DNA of 64,000 nt from Shewanella corallii (GCF_023349125.1 NZ_JAKIKT010000006.1:124001-188000); one strand, 5' to 3'. Shown: positions 10,290-17,967, numbered from the stretch's first letter. Notes: generated by a model from the sequence alone, not told the origin. Numbers and translations: made by a program.

Positions 10290-10614
10290 AACCTCAAGGA
10301 CACCCCAACCAACGCTGAAAACTCCTGAGGCTCATTTCGAAAATAGGCTAACGCGACAAACGCTCGTCCATGATTCGATGTCGCTGCTTCGGCATCCATG
10401 CCTTGCTACACCATTTTCTCAATCACCTTCGGCAGCGTCGGACGGGGACCGGTGTATTCCTCAAGCTCAGAGTTACCCCAAATTTACTTCGACGAGCCTG
10501 CTATCTTTCGGTTTTTAAATTTATGATTTTATTGGTTGAATTCAGTTGCTGTTCCGCCCGGACAGGATGGGAAAACGGGCAGCCGCGTTATTAACATGCT
10601 ATGAGTCTGAAGTA

Positions 10615-10917
10615 ATGGAAGAGTTAATCGGCTTAGATGTAATTTCTATATCGGCACCTCAAGATCGTAGTGAATTTACAGTTAGACTAATTGGTGAAAA
10701 TAGAGAAATCAGAAATATCCGTTTTGCCAATGATGATGGTACAAAGATGAGAGTAGACTTCTCTCATATATCTCTGAATATAATCTATGATCACGACGGA
10801 AATACTGTTTCACTGGGTGAGCTCGAAGCTATTAATCGTATTGATAAGGGTTTCGAAATTGTCGGCGATTTCGGCATTATTTGGCTTGAGTGCAGTAAGT
10901 GCTTCCCCGCAACTTAA
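10615..10917 (+). CDS. Small hypothetical protein (cassette-like gene 1)
   Basis: Taking the ATG at 10615 gives a 100-aa acidic soluble protein (MEELIGLDVISISAP...). The longer frame from 10546 would run through the attC-like 3' end and is less plausible. No family is recognised. The Asp/Glu/Ile-rich composition and lower GC differ from neighbouring core genes. Two Cys near the C-terminus (CSKC) are present but isolated. It is the first of four same-strand small genes lying between inverted repeats, the arrangement of integron gene cassettes; its function is unknown. Confidence 0.55.
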   Translation: MEELIGLDVISISAPQDRSEFTVRLIGENREIRNIRFANDDGTKMRVDFSHISLNIIYDHDGNTVSLGELEAINRIDKGFEIVGDFGIIWLECSKCFPAT

Positions 10918-10920
10918 CTC

Positions 10921-10973
10921 ATAACAATTGCCTCCAAGGAATTTGCTACTGATGCGTCTGCCACAAATGTTAT
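10921..10973. repeat. Weak attC-like inverted repeat between small genes 1 and 2
   Basis: ATAACAATTG (10921-10930) is complementary, with one mismatch, to CAAATGTTAT (10964-10973), enclosing 33 bases. The TAAC...GTTA ends are those expected of attC outer boxes. The internal boxes are not convincing and the GTTRRRY consensus is not met exactly. Confidence 0.35.
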
Positions 10974-10993
10974 TAGTCAAAGAGTATTAGCAT

Positions 10994-11272
10994 ATGGAGC
11001 TAGGAAAAATATATAAAGGGGTGTCCGTTAACGAGTTTTACGTAAGGCGTGAGGGTGATTCATTCCTAGTTTCTTTTTCTTTTATTGCTTCTGATGAGAT
11101 TGTTAATGTAAACCTCATTGGAGTTCGGGATCCTGACGGTCTATGTGAAATATTGAGCGCAGATAGACTTTGGGTAGAAAAGTCTGAGGACTCCCAAGTT
11201 GAATTTGGTGGCTACACTCTGGGCGTATCCCATGAGTATTATACAGTGATTGTCTTTGATGCTTTATCGTAG
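10994..11272 (+). CDS. Small hypothetical protein (cassette-like gene 2)
   Basis: The product is 92 aa, soluble and acidic, with no signal peptide or membrane segment and no recognised family. Alternating hydrophobic and charged residues (DSFLVSFSFIASDEIVNVNLIG) suggest a mostly beta fold. A GGA-rich region around the start gives no clear ribosome site, because the 20 bases upstream are AT-rich. It lies between two attC-like inverted repeats. Small single-domain beta proteins of this kind are common among immunity proteins, but nothing here proves that role. Confidence 0.5.
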   Translation: MELGKIYKGVSVNEFYVRREGDSFLVSFSFIASDEIVNVNLIGVRDPDGLCEILSADRLWVEKSEDSQVEFGGYTLGVSHEYYTVIVFDALS

Positions 11273-11277
11273 TTTAA

Positions 11278-11354
11278 CTAACAATCAGCACAGGCTGCCG
11301 GAACACTTTTTCGCTTCTTCATCGCGACAAATCGTCCGCAGCTGCGGGCGTTAG
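11278..11354. repeat. attC-like recombination site
   Basis: CTAAC (11278-11282) is exactly complementary to GTTAG (11350-11354). The right end reads GCGTTAGAT, matching the GTTRRRY core of integron attC sites, and the left flank GTTTAAC fits RYYYAAC. Inside, GCTGC-C-GG pairs with CCGCAGC, leaving one unpaired C, as in the L boxes with an extrahelical base. The span is 77 bp, within the known attC size range. No integrase gene is in the window. Confidence 0.55.
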
Positions 11355-11819
11355 ATGAGTGGAATGATGATAACGATCGATAAAATGACAGGAACGGTAA
11401 ATGTGGACGGTTATCAGATTAAGCCGAGCACGAAGTTGGCCGAGCTCCCTGAATCATTCATGACAGGTCAGGAGATGACCGTACAAGTGATACGAGAGAA
11501 AGTCCCCTGTACGTTTTCATCATTCATTGAGGCCACAGATAGTCTTGAGACCAAAGTAAACTTAAGATTTGAGCGTGACAAACTGGTTAGTGTTTTTATT
11601 CACCTGACGGACTTAACTAAAAGCTACAAAGAAGCCGCTGATTTCTACTCAAGCACACCTGAACGTAAGCAAATGCATCTTGATTGGTTGCAGTCAAAAC
11701 TGGGTAAGGGACAGGACACTTACACTTCTTATCAGTGGGGTAAGGTTGGCGTCGCACAAGACCGTAGTGATAATGTCCATATATTTATACACAATCAAAA
11801 CAATACCTGGGCGCTATAG
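11355..11819 (+). CDS. Hypothetical protein (cassette-like gene 3)
   Basis: The product is 154 aa, soluble, with no recognised family. The start at 11355 follows directly on the attC-like GCGTTAG, as genes do in integron cassettes. The N-terminal half has short beta-rich segments (MMITIDKMTGTVNVDGYQI), and the C-terminal half contains a helix (ERKQMHLDWLQSKLG) and a Trp/Tyr-rich strand (YTSYQWGKVGV). The overall look is that of small cytoplasmic immunity-type proteins, but this is an impression only. The next gene starts 15 bp later, so genes 3 and 4 probably form one unit. Confidence 0.55.
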   Translation: MSGMMITIDKMTGTVNVDGYQIKPSTKLAELPESFMTGQEMTVQVIREKVPCTFSSFIEATDSLETKVNLRFERDKLVSVFIHLTDLTKSYKEAADFYSSTPERKQMHLDWLQSKLGKGQDTYTSYQWGKVGVAQDRSDNVHIFIHNQNNTWAL

Positions 11820-11834
11820 CCTAAAGAGAATTGA

Positions 11835-12278
11835 ATGAGATACGGTGGTCCAAACTTCGAGAAAAAAGGATACGTTTCGATTTGGGTAAGCAAAGTTACT
11901 CTGGATGAGATTCCTGAAGACTATTTTGAGGAGAGGTACGGGGAGGAATATGAGGATATTTCTCTTAGCCAGTGGTGCGAGAATTTCGGTTTTGGATACT
12001 ACGACCATGATCAAATAGAGGACAATGGCGTAGCAAAAGGAAGTGACTCTTTAGATCGAATTCTAGGTGAATGTTCTTTTTCAAAGTCGTTCGTGGATCA
12101 TGCAGTTTCAATGGGGAGGAAGAGAGGGCTGGATTCAGTATCATGGGTTCGATGTCTTTATGATTGGTCATATTCCACATCGGTGACAGGAATCAACGAC
12201 GATCCCTATATGGCTTTTCTCGGCTTTTTTGAATACGACTCCCGAGCGGAAAGTAAGTACGAGCCTCAGTTCCAGTAG
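11835..12278 (+). CDS. Imm22/DUF4284-like putative immunity protein
   Basis: The product is 147 aa. An early VSIWVS segment followed by an acidic stretch and then WCENFGFGYYDHDQIE resembles the DUF4284/Imm22 family, proposed to neutralise polymorphic or contact-dependent toxins. Later conserved-looking pieces are CSFSKSFVDHA and VRCLYDWSYS. No toxin gene lies next to it, so it would be an orphan immunity gene. An AGAG-like ribosome site precedes the ATG. The assignment rests on remembered motif shape and needs a profile search. It is the last gene of the cassette-like island. Confidence 0.5.
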   Translation: MRYGGPNFEKKGYVSIWVSKVTLDEIPEDYFEERYGEEYEDISLSQWCENFGFGYYDHDQIEDNGVAKGSDSLDRILGECSFSKSFVDHAVSMGRKRGLDSVSWVRCLYDWSYSTSVTGINDDPYMAFLGFFEYDSRAESKYEPQFQ

Positions 12279-12390
12279 ACTGAAGGTCATCATCAGGCAT
12301 GCTCTCGATAGTCAAAATGGTCAGCTGTTTGGAGGCGGTCGAGGACATTGCTGCTTGTACCAATCTCAGATTCAACCCCTGCTCCTAAGT

Positions 12391-12418
12391 CAGCCAAGTA
12401 GAGACCTCTACTCGGCTG
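12391..12418 (-). terminator. Strong hairpin between the small-gene island and marC
   Basis: CAGCCAAGTAGAG and CTCTACTCGGCTG form a 13-bp stem with one mismatch and a two-base loop. There is no long T-run on either side. It could end transcripts of the convergent marC gene or the island, or be a remnant site. Confidence 0.45.
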
Positions 12419-12433
12419 CACAGTTTGTCTTAG

Positions 12434-13057
12434 CTACAGATAAAAATCCCTGATGCCTTGCAATAGATTGCTGACTGCCACGGCGGCCAGAATTAACCCC
12501 ATCACTCTGCTGATGATGGCGGCGCCGACGTTGCCGATTACCTTCTGGATTTTTGTAGCGCCCAGTAACAGCAGCAGGGTGATGACCATGACCACAATCA
12601 TGATGCCTGCGGTAATTGCCTGATCCATCACGGCATAGCGGGAGTTGTCGGTGAGCATGACGATGGCCATCATAGCGCCGGGGGAGGCGATGGAGGGGAT
12701 GGCCAGTGGGTACACAGCAAGATCTGCCAGGTCTGAATGGCTGACCTCTTCACTCAGTTTGGTTTCCTGCTCAGGTTTGCTTTCACCAAAGATCATGGTC
12801 AGGGCGAACAGCAATAACACCAGCCCACCCGCGGCCTGAAATGCAGGCAAAGGGATCTGCATGGCTTCCAGTAACAATTGTCCGGCAATCAGAAAGAACA
12901 GCAACACACCTGTGGCAATACCGACGGCTTTGAGCGCCACCAGGCGTCTTTGTTTAGCTGACAGATGCTGGGTTTGCGACAGGTAAACAGGGACTGAGCC
13001 GACCGGATCGATCACGGCCCACAGAACAACGAACTGAGTGATAAGAATGCTGAGCAA
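12434..13057 (-). CDS. MarC family integral membrane protein (NAAT family)
   Basis: The TTG at 13057 is chosen as start: GGGAGGAA stands five bases upstream and the product is then 207 aa, the usual MarC length. The frame extends upstream to 13264, but that part reads as non-coding. Six hydrophobic helices are apparent. Family landmarks are FVVLWAVIDPVGSVPVYL near the N-terminus and LAIPSIASPGAMMAIVML in the middle. The family was once linked to multiple antibiotic resistance, but its transported substrate is uncertain. It converges on the cassette-like island. Confidence 0.9.
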   Translation of the reverse strand: MLSILITQFVVLWAVIDPVGSVPVYLSQTQHLSAKQRRLVALKAVGIATGVLLFFLIAGQLLLEAMQIPLPAFQAAGGLVLLLFALTMIFGESKPEQETKLSEEVSHSDLADLAVYPLAIPSIASPGAMMAIVMLTDNSRYAVMDQAITAGIMIVVMVITLLLLLGATKIQKVIGNVGAAIISRVMGLILAAVAVSNLLQGIRDFYL

Positions 13058-13429
13058 AGCTTCCTCCCTATGAACTGGCAGCCTCAACCTATCAAATTCT
13101 GGCTGTACTCGACTTGAATGGTACCGCAATCGGACAGTTTTTCTCACTGCTAATCGGCTTTGTGCAACTACAGAGGTCTGCATTGCATGGCTCTTCTCAT
13201 CGGTACAGTGACTCCTTGTAGACACTCCATAAACGACTGCGATCGATTTGAGCCTCCTCTGCAATCATGACCTGAGTAGACATGGGGTCGTATTTAGCTG
13301 ATCCATGTATTTTGTGATTTTATCGTTCTGGATATCACTGGGTAGCAGGAATTAATTGTCTATTTTTCGGTTGTTGGCATTCCTTGATGGGCTGTACTGT
13401 CATCCCACTGACTGGATGGAGATGACAGG
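13058..13429. other. Intergenic region between marC and the DUF1203 gene
   Basis: These 372 bp lie between divergent genes and should contain both promoters. I see no gene, repeat or RNA structure with support. Confidence 0.5.
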
Positions 13430-13894
13430 ATGCTCACAGATTTTTTAATTCGAGGTTTGGACGGCGATAGCTTTGCAGCGTTGACGGACGCTGAGCTGGA
13501 TGAACTAGGCGCTTACTGGATGATTGCAGATTCATCTCCCGGATTTCCTTGCCGGGTGTCTTTAGAGGATGCCAGGGTGGGTGAGAGGGTACTGGTGATC
13601 AACTATTGGCATCATAAGGTCGACTCCCCGTACAGGGCTTGCGGACCCATTTTCGTAAGAGAAAAGGCGTTAACGGCAAATCTGTCGAACTGTGAAGTGC
13701 CTACTATGCTCAGACATCGTCAGTTATCATTTCGAGCCTACGACAGCCAGGGAGTCATGCTGGACGCGCTGGTGACAACTGGCGTGGATACCGAGGTTTC
13801 GATATGTAAACTGTTTGAAATGCCACAAGTCGAGTATATCCACATCCACAATGCGGGTCCCGGCTGTTTTAGTTGTGCAGTGGTGAGGGCTTAA
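13430..13894 (+). CDS. DUF1203 domain-containing protein
   Basis: The product is 154 aa. FPCRVSLEDARVGERVLVINY, SPYRACGPIFVRE and the C-terminal VEYIHIHNAGPGCFSCAV are the three conserved blocks of DUF1203, a small cytoplasmic family of unknown biochemical function. The paired Cys-x-x-Cys-like FSC and conserved His residues near the end could bind a ligand or metal, but this is speculative. It is a single-gene unit; a convergent yfcE gene ends 46 bp downstream. Confidence 0.85.
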   Translation: MLTDFLIRGLDGDSFAALTDAELDELGAYWMIADSSPGFPCRVSLEDARVGERVLVINYWHHKVDSPYRACGPIFVREKALTANLSNCEVPTMLRHRQLSFRAYDSQGVMLDALVTTGVDTEVSICKLFEMPQVEYIHIHNAGPGCFSCAVVRA

Positions 13895-13940
13895 ACGCAT
13901 TAATGGCAAGCCTGACAACTATCAGGCTTGCGCGACTTGT

Positions 13941-14498
13941 TTACAGGGAATGGTGCAGGCTGCAGCTGGCTATCACTTCATCTGTTTGCAGATCCCGTAC
14001 CTGACACTCAGTCTCGCTGATCAGGCCATAGGAAGCACGACCACCATTGCGTGGAATTGTGGTGGAGCCGGGATTGAAATGCAGAATACCCTCTTTGTAT
14101 TCGGCTACCGGAATATGGGTGTGACCATATACAAAGCCATCGCCCTGCAGCAGTTTAGGCAGCTTGTCCGGGCCATAGATATGACCGTGGCTGAGGAACA
14201 GGCGCATCTGCGGCAGCAGCAGATTTTGGTAAGTGGCGGTCAGGGGAAACTCCAGCAGCATCTGGTCCACTTCACTGTCACAGTTACCGCGCACCGCGAT
14301 AATACGGTCGGCATATTGGTTCAGGCGTTCGGCCAACTCAGCAGGGGCATAACCTTCAGGAATCGCATTGCGTGGGCCATGGTTAAGAATATCGCCCAGC
14401 AGGACCAGATAGCGGGCACCGGATTGCTCAAACTTATCAAGCATGGTTTCGGTGGCGGTCAGGGAACCGTGAAGATCGGAGGCAAAAAACAGGGTCAT
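13941..14498 (-). CDS. yfcE: YfcE-type metallophosphodiesterase
   Basis: The product is 185 aa, the size of E. coli YfcE (184 aa). All calcineurin-like metal-binding motifs are present in order: DLHGS, GDILNHGPRN, RGNCDSEVDQ, LSHGHIYGP and YGHTHIPV. Such enzymes hydrolyse phosphodiester bonds with Mn2+ in the cytoplasm; the physiological substrate is unknown. FNPGSTTIPR is the typical C-terminal block of the YfcE/MJ0936 subgroup. It is transcribed alone, convergent with the DUF1203 gene. Confidence 0.93.
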   Translation of the reverse strand: MTLFFASDLHGSLTATETMLDKFEQSGARYLVLLGDILNHGPRNAIPEGYAPAELAERLNQYADRIIAVRGNCDSEVDQMLLEFPLTATYQNLLLPQMRLFLSHGHIYGPDKLPKLLQGDGFVYGHTHIPVAEYKEGILHFNPGSTTIPRNGGRASYGLISETECQVRDLQTDEVIASCSLHHSL

Positions 14499-14671
14499 AA
14501 CAAGGGGCCGGAATGGAGATTTAGGGGCTCAATATAGCGCCGGTAAACACCTTTGCAAGGCCTTTGAAAGCGAAGGGAAAGCGAAGCCAAAGAGCCTTTG
14601 AGAAAATGCTTTTAAGATCTTTGTGTTAGTTGTTTTTTGTTTTGCTTGTTTTCTTTCGGATAAGGTTATAG

Positions 14672-14856
14672 CCACGAAGGCGCTGCGCTTCACGAAGGGC
14701 ACGAAGACGTGGCGCTTGCGAACATTGCCGTCGAATAGGATTAGGCTTTTGCTTTTTCAAGCCCGTCCCTGGACTTGAGCCAGTTCACCTTCCTTGGTTC
14801 TCGCTCATGACCGTATGACTTTGTCATATTCGCCGTGTTCTCTGTGTCCTTCGTGG
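14672..14856. repeat. Intergenic element bounded by CCACGAAGG / CCTTCGTGG
   Basis: CCACGAAGG at 14672-14680 and its exact complement CCTTCGTGG at 14848-14856 enclose about 185 bp with two further direct CACGAAG copies near the left end. It may be a short non-coding interspersed repeat; copy number cannot be judged from this window. Confidence 0.5.
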
Positions 14857-14885
14857 TGATTAGTTTTAAAGTGTTTCGTTTATTA

Positions 14886-14913
14886 AAAACGCCCTCATGG
14901 GAGGGCGTTTTTT
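14886..14913 (-). terminator. Rho-independent terminator of the AbgT gene
   Basis: AAAACGCCCTC pairs with GAGGGCGTTTT across four bases, with T-runs on both sides, so it can act in either direction. It lies just past the abgT stop codon. Confidence 0.88.
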
Positions 14914-14945
14914 GTTTGATTAATAACTATCTGATTAATCGGGCT

Positions 14946-16559
14946 TTAAGGCGTGTAGTAAGTTGCTGCGCCAGGGCCGACAGGCAAGCCGAGTGCAAAC
15001 ACCCAGATAAAGAAGAAGCTTACCCAGCCAACAAAGAACACCAGGGTGTATGGCAGCATGGTGGCGATCAGGGTGCCTATCCCCAAATCCTTCTTATATC
15101 GACAGGCCACCGCCAGAATAAGTCCGAAGTAGCTCATCATTGGGGTGATCAGGTTAGTGACAGAGTCACCAATACGGTAAGCCGCCTGAATGGTTTCCGG
15201 GGCGTAGCCAATCAGCATCAGCATAGGCACGAAGATAGGTGCGGTCACTGCCCATTGGGCTGAAGCGCTGCCCAGCGACAGGTTGATGATGCCACACATG
15301 GCGATAAACAGAACGAATACCAGTGGTCCTGTCAGACCGATAGCGCTCAGGGCATCGGCACCGGCTACTGCCATTACTGCACCCAGGTTGGTCCATTTGA
15401 AGAAGGCAACAAACTGAGAAGCAAAGAACACCAGCACGATATACATGCCCATTGAGCTCATGTTTTCAGACATGGCATCGATGATGTCTTTGTCTTTTTT
15501 GAATACGCCAATCACCTTGCCGTATACCAGTCCGGGGATGGCAAAGCCGATAAAGATAAAGGCCACAATGCCCTTCAAGAAAGGCGAGCCGGATACATCA
15601 CCGGTCGTCTGGTTACGCAAAGGCGCACCTTCAGGCACAACCAGAGCGGCAATGACCACAGTCACAGCCAGTGCAGCCAGACCTGCCAGCTTAAGGGCGC
15701 GTTTTTCTTCAGGGGTAACAGTTTCCATCTGCTGGGCAGACAGGTCGATGGCTGCGTCTTCCGGGTTGTATTTGCCCAGGTTGGGCTCAACAATCTTCTC
15801 GGTGACCACGGCACCCATGATAGATACCAGGAAGGTAGAGGCGAACATAAAGTACCAGTTCACTTCAGGGCCAACGATGTAATCAGGGTCGATCATCTGG
15901 GCAGCAGCTTCGGTGATACCGGACAGCAGTGGGTCAACGGTACCCAGCAGCAGGTTGGCACTATAACCACCGGATACACCGGCAAATGCTGCCGCCAGAC
16001 CGGCCAGCGGGTGACGTCCCAGCGAGTGGAATATCATGGCCGCCATGGGGATAAGTACCACATAACCCAGCTCAGAAGCCGTGTTGGAAACAATACCCGC
16101 AAATACGACAACTACAGTTACCAGACGTTTGGAAGCGCCGATAACCAGCAGGCGCATAGCCGCTGACAACATGCCGGAGCGATCGGCAATACCCACACCC
16201 AACAGGGCCACCAGAACTGTGCCCAGTGGGGTAAATCCGGTGAAGTTGGTCACCAGGTTGGAGACGATCATCCGCAGACCTTCGCCATTCATCAGGCTGA
16301 TCACATGGATTAGACCGTCAGGGCTACGACCGGCTGCGCCTTCAGGGCGGGGGTCGACAACGGAAAGCTCAAAATAACCTGCTACACCTGAAATCAGGAT
16401 GACGGCCAGACAGAACATGGCGAACAGGGTAATGGGATGGGGTAACAGGTTACCCAGGCGCTCAACTATGTTGAGGAACTTGATAAACCAGCCTTTTTTG
16501 CTGAGGTCTGTGGGCGAAGAGGCCGGTGCGGCACTGCCCTGGTTGGAGGGTAAACTCAT
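14946..16559 (-). CDS. AbgT-family transporter (p-aminobenzoyl-glutamate/antimetabolite)
   Basis: The start at 16559 has AAGGA six to seven bases upstream; an ATG 33 bases earlier lacks one. The product is about 537 aa with roughly 11-13 membrane helices. The opening GWFIKFLNIVERLGNLLPHP and the SGGYSANLLLGTVDPLLSGITE, GDSVTNLITPMMSYFG and SLGSASAQWAVTAP segments are hallmark AbgT motifs. Members take up p-aminobenzoyl-glutamate or export sulfonamides. No abgA/abgB hydrolase genes adjoin, so an import-and-cleavage pathway is not supported locally. Confidence 0.95.
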   Translation of the reverse strand: MSLPSNQGSAAPASSPTDLSKKGWFIKFLNIVERLGNLLPHPITLFAMFCLAVILISGVAGYFELSVVDPRPEGAAGRSPDGLIHVISLMNGEGLRMIVSNLVTNFTGFTPLGTVLVALLGVGIADRSGMLSAAMRLLVIGASKRLVTVVVVFAGIVSNTASELGYVVLIPMAAMIFHSLGRHPLAGLAAAFAGVSGGYSANLLLGTVDPLLSGITEAAAQMIDPDYIVGPEVNWYFMFASTFLVSIMGAVVTEKIVEPNLGKYNPEDAAIDLSAQQMETVTPEEKRALKLAGLAALAVTVVIAALVVPEGAPLRNQTTGDVSGSPFLKGIVAFIFIGFAIPGLVYGKVIGVFKKDKDIIDAMSENMSSMGMYIVLVFFASQFVAFFKWTNLGAVMAVAGADALSAIGLTGPLVFVLFIAMCGIINLSLGSASAQWAVTAPIFVPMLMLIGYAPETIQAAYRIGDSVTNLITPMMSYFGLILAVACRYKKDLGIGTLIATMLPYTLVFFVGWVSFFFIWVFALGLPVGPGAATYYTP

Positions 16560-17113
16560 GCTGATTCCTTGACTTCTAATAATTATTTTCACGGGACAAG
16601 TGAGTCCGGGCGCGGCATTTTCTGCTCAGTGCCCGTGGGTGAAAGGCTAAACTTGTCGTGTTAAGCCTGACTTAAGAGGGGTCTGACCAAACCATCAGCT
16701 GCGGATTATTGTGCTTTTTTGGCTGAGGGCTACCCTGTCCCGGCGAACCATAATACTCACAGGACACTATGGGTTAAAGGTATAAAGTTAAAATTTTTAG
16801 TTATTTAACTGCAAATTTGTATCAGGCTTGAATTTTATATAATTATTTTGCTGAAAATTAGCGGTTTTTTAACTGCGTCAGTGTCATACTGCTCAATAAT
16901 TACCATTTGGTTTTTGATGTTACCTGCTGAATATTAAGTGGATATTTGCAGGCGTTGACCGATTTTGCAGCAGCTCGGACAAGATTTGGCACTCTTAGCG
17001 GCAATGGCTAGAGAATTGCTGTAAAACTGCTTTGTCAACAAGGGATTATGCCTGTTTAACCGCGAGACTCTTGTCTGGGTGGTTAAAAAATCACAGCTTA
17101 ACTGGAGGGATGA
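16560..17113. other. Intergenic region between abgT and the lytic transglycosylase gene
   Basis: These 554 bp between divergent genes are AT-rich in the centre (about 16780-16880). They should contain both promoters. I find no open frame with coding character and no RNA gene. Confidence 0.5.
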
Positions 17114-17779
17114 TTGAAAGCGCCTTGTCTATGGATACTGACACTGCTGGTATGCCAGGGAGCCGTGGCATCAACGGCGGAGAAGCCGGTCATTGTTGCC
17201 CGTTTTTCTGAGCAGGGTATCACCGGAAATCAAGATAAATTAAAGGTTTATCGACACTATAAGGCAGATGGCAGCGTAGTGTTCAGTGATCAGCCGCCAG
17301 GGGACGGCCAGTTTGAGATCCTGCTGTTTGACTGTTTTGCCTGTCAGCCTGACTCCAAAGTAGATTGGCGCAGTCTGGCACTGGAAACCCACAGATTCAG
17401 TCATGCCATTGAACAGGCTTCCAACACCCATAAGCTCGACAAGGCGCTTATTCGTGCCGTTATCCATGCAGAGTCCAACTTTAATCCTCTGGCGCTGTCC
17501 CGTCGTGGCGCCATGGGTTTGATGCAACTTATGCCACCCACAGCCAAAGAGCTGGGTGTCAGCAATGCCTTTGAAGCCGATGCCAATATCCAGGGCGGCA
17601 GTGCTTACCTGTCTAAAATGCTGACCCGTTTTAATGGTGACCTGGACTTTGCGCTGGCCGCCTACAATGCCGGACCCTCTAATGTGGAGAAATATCAGGG
17701 CATTCCGCCGTTCGCAGAAACCCGCGCCTATGTGGAGCGGGTCAAGATACTGCTAAAACGATACCGTAATGAGATATAA
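17114..17779 (+). CDS. Lytic transglycosylase with N-terminal DUF4124 domain
   Basis: The TTG at 17114 is read as the start, with GGAGGG a few bases upstream; the ATG at 17110 is out of frame. The product is 221 aa with a signal peptide (core LWILTLLVCQGAVAS). Residues about 40-70 (VYRHYKADGSVVFSDQPP) are a DUF4124 module, and about 110-215 form an SLT domain with catalytic Glu in HAESNFNPLALS, then GAMGLMQLMP and AAYNAGPSNV. It cleaves peptidoglycan glycan strands in the periplasm, giving anhydromuropeptides. It is a single-gene unit. Confidence 0.92.
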   Translation: MKAPCLWILTLLVCQGAVASTAEKPVIVARFSEQGITGNQDKLKVYRHYKADGSVVFSDQPPGDGQFEILLFDCFACQPDSKVDWRSLALETHRFSHAIEQASNTHKLDKALIRAVIHAESNFNPLALSRRGAMGLMQLMPPTAKELGVSNAFEADANIQGGSAYLSKMLTRFNGDLDFALAAYNAGPSNVEKYQGIPPFAETRAYVERVKILLKRYRNEI

Positions 17780-17809
17780 GGTGTCAGGGCGGCTGCGCCT
17801 TCCAGGGCA

Positions 17810-17967
17810 CAACTTCGTTGTTTCCAGGACGTTCGCTGCGCTCAACGCCAGAGCGGCCTGCGGCATTAGAGACCGCAAATCGGAGATTTGCTGCTAGGGG
17901 AATTTGGTATGCTTTTTCTCGCCTTCTCGAAGCCGACTTGTCGGCGTCCTAGAAGGGAACTTGTTCC
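17810..17967. repeat. Intergenic chain of short hairpins
   Basis: The 242-bp gap before rlmJ carries CAAC/GTTG (17810-17820), GCAAATC/GATTTGC (17875-17891), GCCGAC/GTCGGC (17932-17945, TT loop) and GGAAC/GTTCC (17956-17967, TT loop). The arms are exact and the loops are two or three bases. No coding sense is visible. The style matches the hairpin chain at 10211-10289. Confidence 0.65.

Larger units (their letters stand above)
10095..10614. other. Gene-free spacer with terminator, stacked hairpins and a cassette-like 3' end
   Basis: Apart from the terminator, this 520-bp gap holds three perfect hairpins placed in close succession (listed separately, 10211-10289). A stretch without coding character follows. 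The right end has a GCCCG/CGGGC inverted pair (10556-10560 with 10576-10580) followed by GCGTTA (10585-10590), which looks like the 3' half of an integron attC site. The open frames seen here are Pro/Arg/Ser-rich shadows. Confidence 0.6.
14499..14945. other. Gene-free region with a CACGAAG repeat element and terminator
   Basis: No gene is seen. Three copies of CACGAAG (14673, 14691, 14700) lie at the left, and the inverse CCTTCGTGG lies at 14848-14856. A bidirectional terminator follows at 14886. The remaining sequence has no coding character. Confidence 0.6.

Noticed and set aside
10159-10518. 119-codon open frame in the spacer after the efflux operon
   Set aside because: It reads through three perfect hairpins and has a Pro/Ser/Thr/Arg-rich composition without any domain.
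13058-13264. N-terminal extension of MarC
   Set aside because: The extra 69 residues are Arg/Ser-rich with no MarC similarity, and a strong ribosome site precedes the internal TTG at 13057.
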